This document shows positions 21,201-27,107 of a stretch of 64,000 bases of DNA, one piece after another. Where the stretch lies: positions 73,261,266-73,325,265 of the forward strand of contig NC_084837.1 of NCBI RefSeq assembly GCF_033115175.1, written 5' to 3'. The notes under the pieces are model-generated. The model was not told the origin of the DNA. It made no database searches and saw only the letters and a program-made list of their open reading frames with translations. Both the position numbers and the translations under genes were made by a program. Origin of the DNA: Lepus europaeus. Taxonomy: Eukaryota; Chordata; Mammalia; Lagomorpha; Leporidae. Each line of letters opens with the position of its first letter. Position 1 is the first letter of the stretch.

Positions 21201-22869
21201 GTTTAGGAGGGGGTGAAAAAAACAAATTTGGGATAACCAAACCAAAATGTAATTAGTCAGTTACTAGTAATAAGTTCCAGGGTTTTGTAGCACAATAGGT
21301 GACTACAGTTTATAATAACCTGTTACATAATTGAGAACTAGAAGAAAAGAGCTCAAAGGCTCCAGAATGGAAATGCTGTTTACCCTAATTTGATCACTGC
21401 ACATTGTATCTATGTACGGAAATATCACATTGTACTCTATGAATATGTATAATTATTATGTTAATGAAACCTTTTTAAAAATGTAAACTTAAAAAAAGAC
21501 CTAGACTTCAATCTACCAGTACCTAAGAGAAAAGCAACTGCTTCCTTGACCATTTTTTGCAAGTATGTATCCTGTAAAACCTACCATTTTAAGACATTTT
21601 CAAACTTCAATTTCAGAACAGCAGATCAATCCTTGTCTCATTCAATATAGGCTTGAAGATGTTGTATACATTGAATGTCATATAAAATGACAAGAGAGCA
21701 AGTCAGCCAGCCACAGGCAGGCTTCTTACTTGGGTATCTCCATATTTCAGGGGGAGAGGGTGGTTCTAAGCATGACAAAGGAGCTATAAACAGGCTCTGT
21801 TTGACTTTTTACTCGATGTATACAACTCACACAGCGTGAAATAAAGTAATTCTTAGTTCAGAAGGAAAAAGCAGGTTGTCACATCATCGGATACTTAACC
21901 TGCTGTAACAGCTTCAAGAAGTGAGCACACCTGGTCTGACCGAACTTCCACTGTGACCTTGAACAAGGCACTTAAGCTTCAGGATGTGGGGTACCCCAGA
22001 TGCGGTTTCTGGCATAGCAACGTTGGTATCGCCTGGCAACTTGTTTTTAAAATAAATTCTGGGCCGGCGCCGCAGCTCAAAAGGCTAATCCTCCGCCTAG
22101 CAGCACCAGCACACCAGGTTCTAGTCCCGGTCAGGGCGCCAGATTCTGTCCCGGTTGCCCCTTTTCCAGGCCAGCTCTCTGCTGTGGCCCGGGAAGGCAG
22201 TGGAGGATGGCCCAGGTCCTTGGGCCCTGTACCCCATGGGAGACCAGGAGAAGCACCTGGCTCCTGGCTTCAGATCAGCACAGCGCGCCGGCCGCAGCAG
22301 CCATTGGAGGGTGAACCAACGGTAAAGGAAGACCTTTCTCTCTGTCTCTCTCTCACTGTCCACTCTGCCTGTCAAAAAAAAAAACAAATTCTGGTGTCCC
22401 CACCCAGACCTACTGAATATGAATCTGCATGTCTTCCAGAACCCCAGGCGATTGGTATACACATGAGAATCTACAAAGCCCTGGTCTGTGGACCTGCTCC
22501 CTGTTGGGTCAAATGTGCTGGTCCTTCCCACCTGAGCTCCTCACAGGGTTGTGATGAAGAGCAGCTGAGAGAATACAACACACATAAACCGTTTTAAACC
22601 ATCAACTACTGCACAAATGCCAGGAACCAAACTGTCATCCATGTGAATGATGGGGAGTGGTAGCAGAATAATTCTTGGTTAATGGTGATTGCTGTAATGG
22701 GATTGGTCCTTCCTGATAGTCACTCGTGATACTCTGATCATCTTTTCCAGATTATGACCTTTCAAAGATGAGGGACTTCATCAACCAGCAAGCTGATGCT
22801 TACGTGGAGAAGGGCATCCTTGACCAAGAGGAAGCCAAGGCCATCAAGCGCATTTACAGCAGCCTGTAA
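123..22869 (+). CDS. SCG3: SCG3 (secretogranin III), C-terminal part, five exons
   Basis: Five exons, 123-239, 2968-3051, 5742-5879, 13629-13709 and 22751-22869, join in phase 1 into about 179 residues. They match my memory of the secretogranin III C-terminus, which ends KRIYSSL. Secretogranin III is a granin of neuroendocrine cells. It binds cholesterol-rich granule membrane and chromogranin A and helps load hormone aggregates into dense-core granules. The segment is acidic and lysine/glutamate rich, with predicted amphipathic helices and no membrane segment, as expected for a soluble granin. The mammalian protein is near 470 residues, so the signal peptide and N-terminal ~290 residues lie upstream of the window. 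All introns have GT/AG borders, and no stop or frameshift interrupts the joined frame. Introns carry many SINEs and a few older repeats. Identification is from remembered family sequence and is very likely correct. Confidence 0.96.
240..749 (+). other. SCG3 intronic sequence, no feature recognised
   Basis: Unique-looking intron sequence after the first exon of the window. No repeat family or coding signal was recognised. Confidence 0.5.
750..1100. mobile_element. hAT-type (Charlie group) DNA transposon fossil
   Basis: The segment resembles a common non-autonomous mammalian hAT element: a 'gggccacatctggcccatcac' style terminus at one end, an internal AATAAAGGTTTACTAGAACACAG, and a 'ggccctttacagacaaggttgcc' style terminus at the other. 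The exact subfamily is uncertain. Confidence 0.6.
1130..1449 (-). mobile_element. C-type SINE, antisense
   Basis: Starts with the AAAGATTTTATTTAATTGAGA tail complement and ends at the CCACAGTGCTGGCCCC head complement; full length, moderately diverged. Confidence 0.85.
1450..2226 (+). other. SCG3 intron, AT-rich unique sequence
   Basis: AT-rich, with a short TATATGTAATTATG type run near 2,070-2,105. Nothing else was recognised. Confidence 0.4.
2227..2440. mobile_element. hAT-type MER-class DNA transposon fossil
   Basis: Contains the diagnostic order 'gttgtccaacagaacttcc', 'gctactggctac', 'gagcacttgaaatagg' and 'tggttggtggctgcca', a roughly palindromic non-autonomous hAT element known across mammals. 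Subfamily not assigned. Confidence 0.6.
2968..3051 (+). CDS. SCG3: SCG3 internal coding exon (second in window)
   Basis: This 84-bp exon follows a pyrimidine tract and AG at 2966-2967, and its donor GT is at 3052-3053. It encodes [18 protein letters not shown] and on to LFP, again phase 1 at both ends. One potential N-glycosylation motif, N-A-T, is present, although the family is not known to me to be modified there. Confidence 0.95.
3649..4000 (-). mobile_element. C-type SINE, antisense, part of an inverted composite unit
   Basis: Starts with a T run and ends at CCCCAACCAGCCC. The same SINE/flank junction recurs in reverse at 28,968-28,969, so this SINE and the next 330 bp form one duplicated unit (see findings). 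Confidence 0.85.
4001..4335 (-). repeat. Composite unit copy 1, non-SINE part
   Basis: Reverse-complement match to 28,610-28,968. Positions 4,080-4,192 are identical by eye to 28,885-28,773 over 113 bases; the outer parts differ by substitutions and two small indels. Family unknown. Confidence 0.85.
4397..4687 (-). mobile_element. C-type SINE, antisense
   Basis: Flanked by short T/A-rich direct repeats around CATTTTATTTTATTTTT. Head complement CCACAGCGCCGGCCCC is intact. Confidence 0.85.
4832..5157 (-). mobile_element. C-type SINE, antisense
   Basis: (TTTA)n tail complement, GA-rich tract, then the tRNA-like head complement ending CCACAGCCCTGGCCC. Confidence 0.85.
5158..5741 (+). other. SCG3 intron with a weak MIR-like fragment
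   Basis: About 5,540-5,650 reads like the 3' half of a MIR element (gtgaccttggcagttggcctcag ... tcccttt). The remainder looks unique. Confidence 0.4.
5742..5879 (+). CDS. SCG3: SCG3 internal coding exon (third in window)
   Basis: This 138-bp exon runs from the acceptor AG at 5740-5741 to the donor GT at 5880-5881. It encodes a highly charged stretch, [19 protein letters not shown] through GGKTDEPK, typical of granin linker sequence and probably disordered. The frame remains open past the donor to a second, stronger-looking donor at 5943-5944, described in the findings. The shorter form is chosen because it matches the remembered protein. Confidence 0.94.
5880..7284 (+). other. SCG3 intron, no repeat recognised
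   Basis: Unique intron sequence. The only notable signal is an in-frame extension with a second donor at 5,943, reported as a finding. Confidence 0.4.
7285..7577 (-). mobile_element. C-type SINE, antisense, old subfamily
   Basis: Diverged copy with a tandem GGGATAT triplication near 7,525-7,545 just before the head complement. Confidence 0.75.
7578..7963 (+). other. SCG3 intron, nothing recognised
   Basis: Unique sequence without coding or repeat signals I can support. Confidence 0.4.
7964..8302 (-). mobile_element. C-type SINE, antisense
   Basis: Full length, with a long GA-rich microsatellite-like tract (8,000-8,048). Confidence 0.85.
8303..8613 (+). other. SCG3 intron spacer between inverted SINEs
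   Basis: About 310 bp of unique sequence separating an antisense and a sense SINE, a geometry able to fold into a long hairpin in the pre-mRNA. Confidence 0.4.
8614..8965 (+). mobile_element. C-type SINE, sense
   Basis: Head GGGGCCAGCACTGTGGC, tail CAAATAAATAAATAAATC. Flanking direct repeats resembling GAAAATGCNNATTATGG lie on both sides. Confidence 0.88.
9247..9566 (-). mobile_element. C-type SINE, antisense, first of a tandem pair
   Basis: Inserted at a GACACTC target. The repeat of that target lies directly after the head complement and was used again by the next SINE. Confidence 0.85.
9573..9908 (-). mobile_element. C-type SINE, antisense, second of a tandem pair
   Basis: Starts with a T run after GACACTC and is followed by GGCACTCATTTTTT, so it sits in the duplicated target of its neighbour. 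Confidence 0.85.
9909..10689 (+). other. SCG3 intron, unique sequence
   Basis: No feature recognised. Confidence 0.4.
10690..10815 (-). mobile_element. MIR fragment, antisense
   Basis: Order of motifs 'gaggaagtgacttgcccaag', 'agagctgg', 'cttgaacctgtgacc' is that of a reversed MIR core and 3' half. Confidence 0.6.
11230..11400. promoter_or_regulatory. Small CpG- and GC-box-rich patch inside an SCG3 intron
   Basis: Contains GGGGGCGGAG, CCGCGCTCCGGGCACCGGG and several further CpGs in an otherwise CpG-poor intron. Could be an intronic enhancer or alternative promoter; purely suggestive. Confidence 0.3.
11489..11790 (+). mobile_element. C-type SINE, sense
   Basis: Head GGGGGGCTGGCATTGTAGC, tail CTTTCAAGTAAATGAATAAATAA; moderately old. 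Confidence 0.8.
11850..12176 (-). mobile_element. C-type SINE, antisense with clear target duplication
   Basis: Flanked on both sides by TTTCATAATATTTTCT, a 16-bp target-site duplication. Confidence 0.9.
12270..12602 (-). mobile_element. C-type SINE, antisense
   Basis: Tail complement AAATATTTATTTTGTTTATTTG, head complement ending AGTACCAGCCCC. Confidence 0.82.
12772..13077 (-). mobile_element. C-type SINE, antisense, diverged
   Basis: Shortened GA tract with a small TG run at 12,820-12,830. The head complement is degraded to AAAGCCTGCCCTG. Confidence 0.78.
13078..13628 (+). other. SCG3 intron preceding the fourth exon
   Basis: Unique sequence ending in the TTTGCCTTTGCCAG acceptor; no other feature recognised. 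Confidence 0.5.
13629..13709 (+). CDS. SCG3: SCG3 internal coding exon (fourth in window)
   Basis: This 81-bp exon has its acceptor AG at 13627-13628 and donor GT at 13710-13711. It encodes [20 protein letters not shown] followed by KKGNKE, a lysine-rich amphipathic helix with a dibasic end that a prohormone convertase could in principle recognise. Both junctions are phase 1. Confidence 0.95.
13910..14277 (+). mobile_element. Young C-type SINE, sense, inserted beside an older copy
   Basis: Nearly undecayed head GGCCGGCGCCGTGGCTCA. A 13-bp target duplication AATAATAATTCTA flanks it on both sides. Confidence 0.92.
14305..14626 (+). mobile_element. Young C-type SINE, sense, 5' truncated
   Basis: Begins at AATCCTCCGCC, lacking the first about 25 bases. 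The outer target duplication GAAAATTATTATTATTCT occurs before the upstream SINE (from 13,879) and after this copy's A tail (from 14,627), so this copy inserted first. Confidence 0.9.
14627..14821 (+). mobile_element. Possible old L1 3'-end fragment
   Basis: 'gagttcccatatgtctatcac' and 'ccaataattatcaacatttt' resemble the 3' region of old mammalian L1 families. Orientation is not certain. Confidence 0.4.
14822..15141 (-). mobile_element. C-type SINE, antisense with target duplication
   Basis: The 18-bp direct repeat TTGGAGTATTTTAAATAA is present on both sides. Confidence 0.92.
15142..16654 (+). other. SCG3 intron, mostly unique
   Basis: Purine-rich stretch at 15,380-15,870, a hAT-like terminus 'ttgagaaccactgag' near 16,060, and at 16,335-16,600 a peptide-like reading frame of unknown origin (see findings). 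Confidence 0.4.
16655..16966 (-). mobile_element. C-type SINE, antisense, old
   Basis: Tail complement TTTCACTTTATTTAAAAAAAA; degraded head complement CAAACACTTGCCCC. Confidence 0.78.
17128..17413 (-). mobile_element. C-type SINE, antisense, old
   Basis: GCTTATTTGAGAGAGCTCCCACC start and GCCAAATGTGCGCCCC end; heavily diverged but collinear with the family. Confidence 0.75.
17539..17825 (-). mobile_element. C-type SINE, antisense
   Basis: T run, AAAGATGTGTTTATTTAG, then head complement ending GCGTCGACCCC. Adjoins the next copy within a few bases. Confidence 0.82.
17831..18158 (-). mobile_element. C-type SINE, antisense
   Basis: Second of a head-to-tail pair; head complement CCACAGCACCGGCCCC is well preserved. 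Confidence 0.85.
18226..18775 (-). mobile_element. L1 3' end, antisense
   Basis: T-run start. Later 'gagtagtattccatcataaac', 'tttatccagtcatcagttgatgg' is the reversed end of L1 ORF2 and the 3' UTR. 5' truncated, non-coding. Confidence 0.8.
18776..19289 (+). other. SCG3 intron, nothing recognised
   Basis: Unique sequence between an L1 fragment and a MIR. Confidence 0.4.
19290..19465 (+). mobile_element. MIR fragment, sense
   Basis: 'cctgagccagtgacttctgtcc', 'cattgctgaaatggagatcc', 'gcgaggagcaaataagac' follow MIR order. Confidence 0.65.
19630..21480 (+). mobile_element. L1 3' end, sense, interrupted by a SINE
   Basis: 'cttatggaagcactagccaa' before the SINE and 'gatttcaagacatactatag', 'tatcccacttctgggtagtta', 'gatgtccactgatggatgaatgg' after it are the end of L1 ORF2 and the 3' UTR. 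Many stops; not functional. The 3' limit is approximate. Confidence 0.8.
19698..20038 (+). mobile_element. C-type SINE, sense, inside the L1
   Basis: Target duplication around AACAAATCANGG lies on both sides and restores the L1 sequence. Confidence 0.88.
21481..21989 (+). other. SCG3 intron, nothing recognised
   Basis: AT-rich unique sequence. Confidence 0.4.
21990..22490 (+). mobile_element. MER5A-like hAT DNA transposon, split by a SINE
   Basis: 'cgcctggcaacttgttttt' before and 'ccccacccagacctactgaat', 'gcgattggtatacacatgag' after the inserted SINE give MER5A order over 21,990-22,061 and 22,386-22,490. Confidence 0.7.
22062..22385 (+). mobile_element. Young C-type SINE, sense, inside the MER5A-like element
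   Basis: Target duplication AAATTCTGG on both sides; near-consensus copy 265 bp upstream of the last SCG3 exon's splice acceptor. Confidence 0.92.
22751..22869 (+). CDS. SCG3: SCG3 last coding exon with stop codon
   Basis: The acceptor AG is at 22749-22750, followed by [20 protein letters not shown] and on to AIKRIYSSL, then TAA at 22867-22869. This is the conserved C-terminal helix pair of secretogranin III. The exon continues without interruption into the 3' UTR. Confidence 0.96.
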
Positions 22870-24755
22870 AAATGGCCAGAGATCCGGGAGTCTGTCGGCT
22901 GTTTCAGCAAACACAGTATAGCTTAAGACTCTTCTAATTCTGTGACTCAAGTTGTTCTGATTCAAGAATTATTAGAAAGTGCTGAACCTACAGTAGTTAA
23001 CCTTCTAAAAGTGGCTAAAATGTAGCTTTCTCGCCATAAAAATTATCAGAAAAGTAAAGTGGTATGTAAGCTGAGATTTTGTATATAGAATCCTTATTTC
23101 TTCATTGATTTATGTTTTGTGATCAGAAGTCTGCTCTGGAAAAGCCTCCAAAGGACTGCACTTAAAACAAAACTTCGTACTGTCTTACACACGAACGCAC
23201 GCTGAAGAATGAAAGGGGATCTGTTTCCTAGGCGTGCTGGGTACCAACGGCCCTTGTGGAAGACGTCTGTTACAAGACGTCGGTTCCACTTACAGTCCCC
23301 ACCTGCGAGGTGAAATAAATTCACGTTTCCTCAAAGCCTCTATACCTTAAGGGGAGCCATCTGATTTTTTGGCTGCTCTTTTTAGCTGCCTCATTGTTAG
23401 GCCCAATGGCACAGAAAGGAACCTGAGAATTGGGCATAGCACTTGGTGGACTCATTAACAGTTTGTCCCCACACTTCATCAGTCCTATTAGTGAGCTTTC
23501 AGGCATGAGTTTGCTTATAAAGTGGGATGTTTATTTTCTCCAAGAAGACAAATGAGGTCATCACTAGTATATGAAGGCAGGTAAAAAATAACAGCAGATC
23601 TGTTATCTAAAGTGGAATTGACCCAAGCCAAGTTTTTTTCAAAGAGGGCAAAGGATCGGGCAGGAGGGCAAAGACATAAAAATCACAGCCTTCCCTGTGA
23701 GTCAAAGCTGGAGGGGAACTTCCCTGGGGGAAAGGCTGGTGAACCTCAGGTCTCTGATTTCTCCGCCTCAACCACTCCCACAACTGTGGCCCCAGAAACA
23801 GCCATGCAGTGGCCAGCGGGCCTCTTGAAATGTTACTGTTCAGTGTTCCCAGACCAAAGAATACTTTGAAAATGTATTAATCAGAGTGAACTGACATTTT
23901 TTTCAAATATCTTTGTTTAAAATCATAAAAGGATAATGCTATGTATCTGAGCTGTCCCTACTCGCTGTCCTCAGGGCCCCTTCCTGGTTCTCACCTTCTG
24001 ATGAGGACTGGGGCACTTAGAGGGAAGCTGGTCTTGGTTGACACGGCTGCTGCTCCTTGCCATCCACAGAGTTGCCGAAACAAAACCAAAGCCTCACACA
24101 CACACATACGCACACAACCCAGTGTGTTCCAGAGAAGCCAGGACTCACTGGCGAGTGCAGAGTGAGAGCTATTCAGCACCTTCGCCCATACCGCTTGCCA
24201 AAGCACAGCTACTCCCTGTTCAATGAGTTGTCTCTGATCACAGGACCAACCCTACTCAGGCCATGTCCAAACAGCTGCTTCTACATCAGACCAAAACACT
24301 GGCCCTGACTAAAGCATTGTATGCATTTTTTTTTTTTTTACAATGCACCCAAATATCTATGCAGTGTTTTTTTTTTTTTTTTTAAATAAAAATTGATTTA
24401 GGGAGTCACAGTTTTCAAAGCCCATCTTTCATCAGCTCTTACTGATAACCAAGACAACAGGGAGATCATTTGTCCTGTTTGATAAATGAGGCCACTGGGT
24501 CACAAAGGGGACAAGGCCATGGGCTATGCTCATGCGGACAAGGGGTAGTCAAGCTGGGGCCAGAACCCAGGGTTCTTGTCTGTCACTCCTCCCCAGTGAT
24601 TCTATGGGCAAGGTGGGGGTAAGTAACTCCTGTCCTCCACAATTCAGCTGTGATCACAAAGAATCCAAACTCACTAACACCTTGGAGAGACGCTCTGGCT
24701 AGAAACTGATGAAAGACCATAGGGAAAAAATAAAACATGTTTTTGACATCATGGT
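22870..24755 (+). other. SCG3: SCG3 3' UTR (extent inferred)
   Basis: No splice-like interruption is evident after the stop. Candidate polyadenylation signals AATAAA lie at 23,314-23,319, 24,385-24,390 (inside an A/T run) and 24,729-24,734. The last would leave about 1.8 kb to the LYSMD2 3' end, close to the roughly 2 kb spacing I remember in human, so the long form is preferred. The region includes a CA-rich patch near 24,093 and an old MIR fragment. Which site is used cannot be decided from sequence alone. Confidence 0.6.
24460..24590 (-). mobile_element. MIR-like fragment, antisense, in the SCG3 3' UTR
   Basis: 'gataaatgaggccactgggtc', 'acaaggccatggg', 'ggccagaacccagggttcttg' read as a reversed MIR. 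Confidence 0.5.
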
Positions 24756-24990
24756 CTCGCTTTTTGAGTTTCTATCTTTCTGACAGTATCTTTGGGATTA
24801 CTCTCAAATTTCTGATCACTTTATGTTAAACAGCGTAACTGTATTTTAAATTTTCCAGGTGTCCACAGAGGCTTGTTTGGGCCTTTTCTTACAAACCTGT
24901 GCTGATTCCTTAATTTTTTTCTTTTAGTTTTTCTCTCCTTTCAAGTAACTCCCCACAGTTTAGATAGTGGATATAAGAAAACAGCAAACT

Positions 24991-25297
24991 GGGACCAGCA
25001 TTGTGGCACGGTGGGTTAAACCACTGCCTACAATACTACATCCCATATGAGCACTGGTTCAAGTCCCAGCTGCTCCGCTGCTTATCCAGCTCTCTGCTAA
25101 TGTGATAGCCCAAGCTCTTGGGCTCTTGCCACCATGTGGGAGACCTGGATGGAGTTCCTGGCTCCTGGCTTTGGCCTGGTTTAGCCTGGCCCATCTCTGG
25201 CCATTGTTACCCTTGGGGAGTGAACCAGTGGATGGAAGATTCTCTCTCTGTGTGTGTTTTCCTCCATGTAATTCTGCTTCAAATAAATAATTTTATA
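24991..25297 (+). mobile_element. C-type SINE, sense, between the two genes
   Basis: Flanked by AAGAAAACNGCAAA direct repeats at about 24,976 and 25,417, with the AT-rich tract included in its tail. Confidence 0.85.
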
Positions 25298-25415
25298 AAA
25301 TTGATCTATATTATATAATTTTATATAATATATATTATATATATTATATAATATTATATAATTATATTATTATTAATCTACATTTATATAATTACATATA
25401 ATCTTTATATAATTA
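25290..25415. repeat. (TA)-rich microsatellite grown from a SINE tail
   Basis: About 125 bp of alternating ATATAATT units lying inside the SINE target duplication. Confidence 0.8.
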
Positions 25416-25431
25416 AAAGAAAACTGCAAAG

Positions 25432-26068
25432 CATGACCCAGAGAGCACCCTATTTCAAAGACGCTATACTAACATGAGAAAAAAAACCCACAAAGGATCA
25501 TGTATAAATAATGAGGAAAGGAGGAAAGGGAGAATGAAAATAGGGAAACAAAAGGTCTTTTGCTCTACAAATAGCAAACTCCTCTTGGGATGCTGGGGAG
25601 GGGTAAATGCAAGGAATTTTTGTGAAAGCTTAAAGATTTATATAACCCACTAGTTCTACAGAAAGTGAGACGAAAATATTTAATTGCAAATGGTATGTTG
25701 CTTAAAGTTTACATATAATAAAGGTAAGACCAATTATGTGAATAGAAACCTGTATCAATTCAGATGTGTGCAGTGACTACACAACACCCTATAATAAAAT
25801 GACTTAGCAATGAAATCCAAACTGGATTTCAGCAATGTTTCAGATCTTAGTATCATTTATTTGTGCCCTTAGTTGTTTTCCATATTTTCATTGAATGTGA
25901 AATACACTAAGTCAATGAGAATGCAAAGGGTACCAGTAATTGTAATTTATTTCCTTTTAGATTATTGAAGCTTTTATTTTCAAAAGTGCATTTATAATTA
26001 TTTAAAAAAAATTGAAATTGGGGGAGAAGTCATCATTTCTAAAGTGTAATTTAAAAATCTATTTGATT
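25432..26068. other. Intergenic spacer between SCG3 and LYSMD2
   Basis: AT-rich unique sequence; no gene or repeat recognised. Confidence 0.4.
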
Positions 26069-26145
26069 GGGACCATGCTGGGGGTAAACTCAAACCTATC
26101 TGTCTCTCTCTTCCCCTCTGGCTTTCAAATACATTTTTTAAAAAT
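26069..26145 (+). mobile_element. Internally deleted SINE remnant, sense
   Basis: A head-like GGGACCATGCTGGGGG runs almost directly into the CT-rich and GGCTTTCAAATACATTTTTTAAA tail. Confidence 0.5.
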
Positions 26146-26155
26146 CTATTTTACT

Positions 26156-26496
26156 GGCCGGCGCTGCGGCTCACTAGGCTAATCCTCCGCCTTGCGGCGC
26201 CGGCACACCGGGTTCTAGTCCCGGTCAGGGCACCGATCCTGTCCCGGTTGCCCCTCTTCCAGGCCAGCTCTCTGCTGTGGCCAGGGAGTGCAGTGGAGGA
26301 TGGCCCAAGTGCTTGGGCCCTGCACCCCATGGGAGACCAGGAGAAGCACCTGGCTCCTGCCATCGGATCAGCGCGGTGCGCCGGCCGCAGCGCGCTACCG
26401 TGGCGGCCATTGGAGGGTGAACCAACGGCAAAAAAGGAAGACCTTTCTCTCTGTCTCTCTCTCTCACTGTCCACTCTGCCTGTCAAAAAAAAAAAA
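26156..26496 (+). mobile_element. Young C-type SINE, sense
   Basis: Near-consensus copy with target duplication AAAATCTATTTTAC on both sides; lies just downstream of the LYSMD2 poly(A) site. Confidence 0.93.
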
Positions 26497-26539
26497 AAAA
26501 TCTATTTTACTTTCCCATTTGTTGAAAAAATTGAGGACT

Positions 26540-27064
26540 CAAATATGCAAACATAGTTTATTTTCTCATTCAGAATTTTGTGGTTTATTTTTTTTACAAA
26601 ATAGCAGACAAAATTTGGTTCTTTGTATTAATACAGAATATGTAATACATATTGAAATATATATATATAGCACTTAGGTTATAAACACGCAGCAATTTCA
26701 GCATCACGTAAACAGCCACCAAGTCTTTCACAAAACTAGGATTTCATCAGGAGATAAACCTTTTCTTAGCCTAAATATATATATATATAAATAGTCTCTG
26801 GTGCTTTATGTCAACCAGTATTTACAAAAGCTCGTCTAGAAACTACCACCCCTGCAAAAATGATGAGCTTGAGGATGCAATGTTGCTGTCATGCCATAAC
26901 AGAGACTTAAAACTGTGGAAAGCCAGGAGGAGCACACTGCAGTGCGACTGCAGCAGGTGCGTGAACTACGGGAATCCAGAAGGAACGCTTCCGAATCTTC
27001 GGCTGTTGGATTCTTTGTGGTCCAAGCATCTCTTAACCCAGGTGACAGTGCTGCCCCGCACCAC
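26540..27064 (-). other. LYSMD2: LYSMD2 3' UTR (end inferred)
   Basis: Two AATAAA signals lie on the minus strand at 26,589-26,584 and 26,562-26,557, which would give a UTR of about 500 bases. On the + strand the segment includes short TA-rich runs near 26,657 and 26,778. The limit is approximate. Confidence 0.6.
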
Positions 27065-27107
27065 CTAACTGTGATAGAGGGAAGTTGCATAGGGACTTTC
27101 TTCATCT
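27065..27107 (-). CDS. LYSMD2: LYSMD2 terminal coding exon 3
   Basis: Only 43 coding bases follow the acceptor AG at 27109-27108: completion of the arginine codon, then DEESPYATSLYHS and TAG at 27067-27065. The short tail is easy to miss, but it keeps frame with exon 2 and matches the remembered C-terminus of the family. A pyrimidine-rich tract lies just before the acceptor on this strand. Confidence 0.92.
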
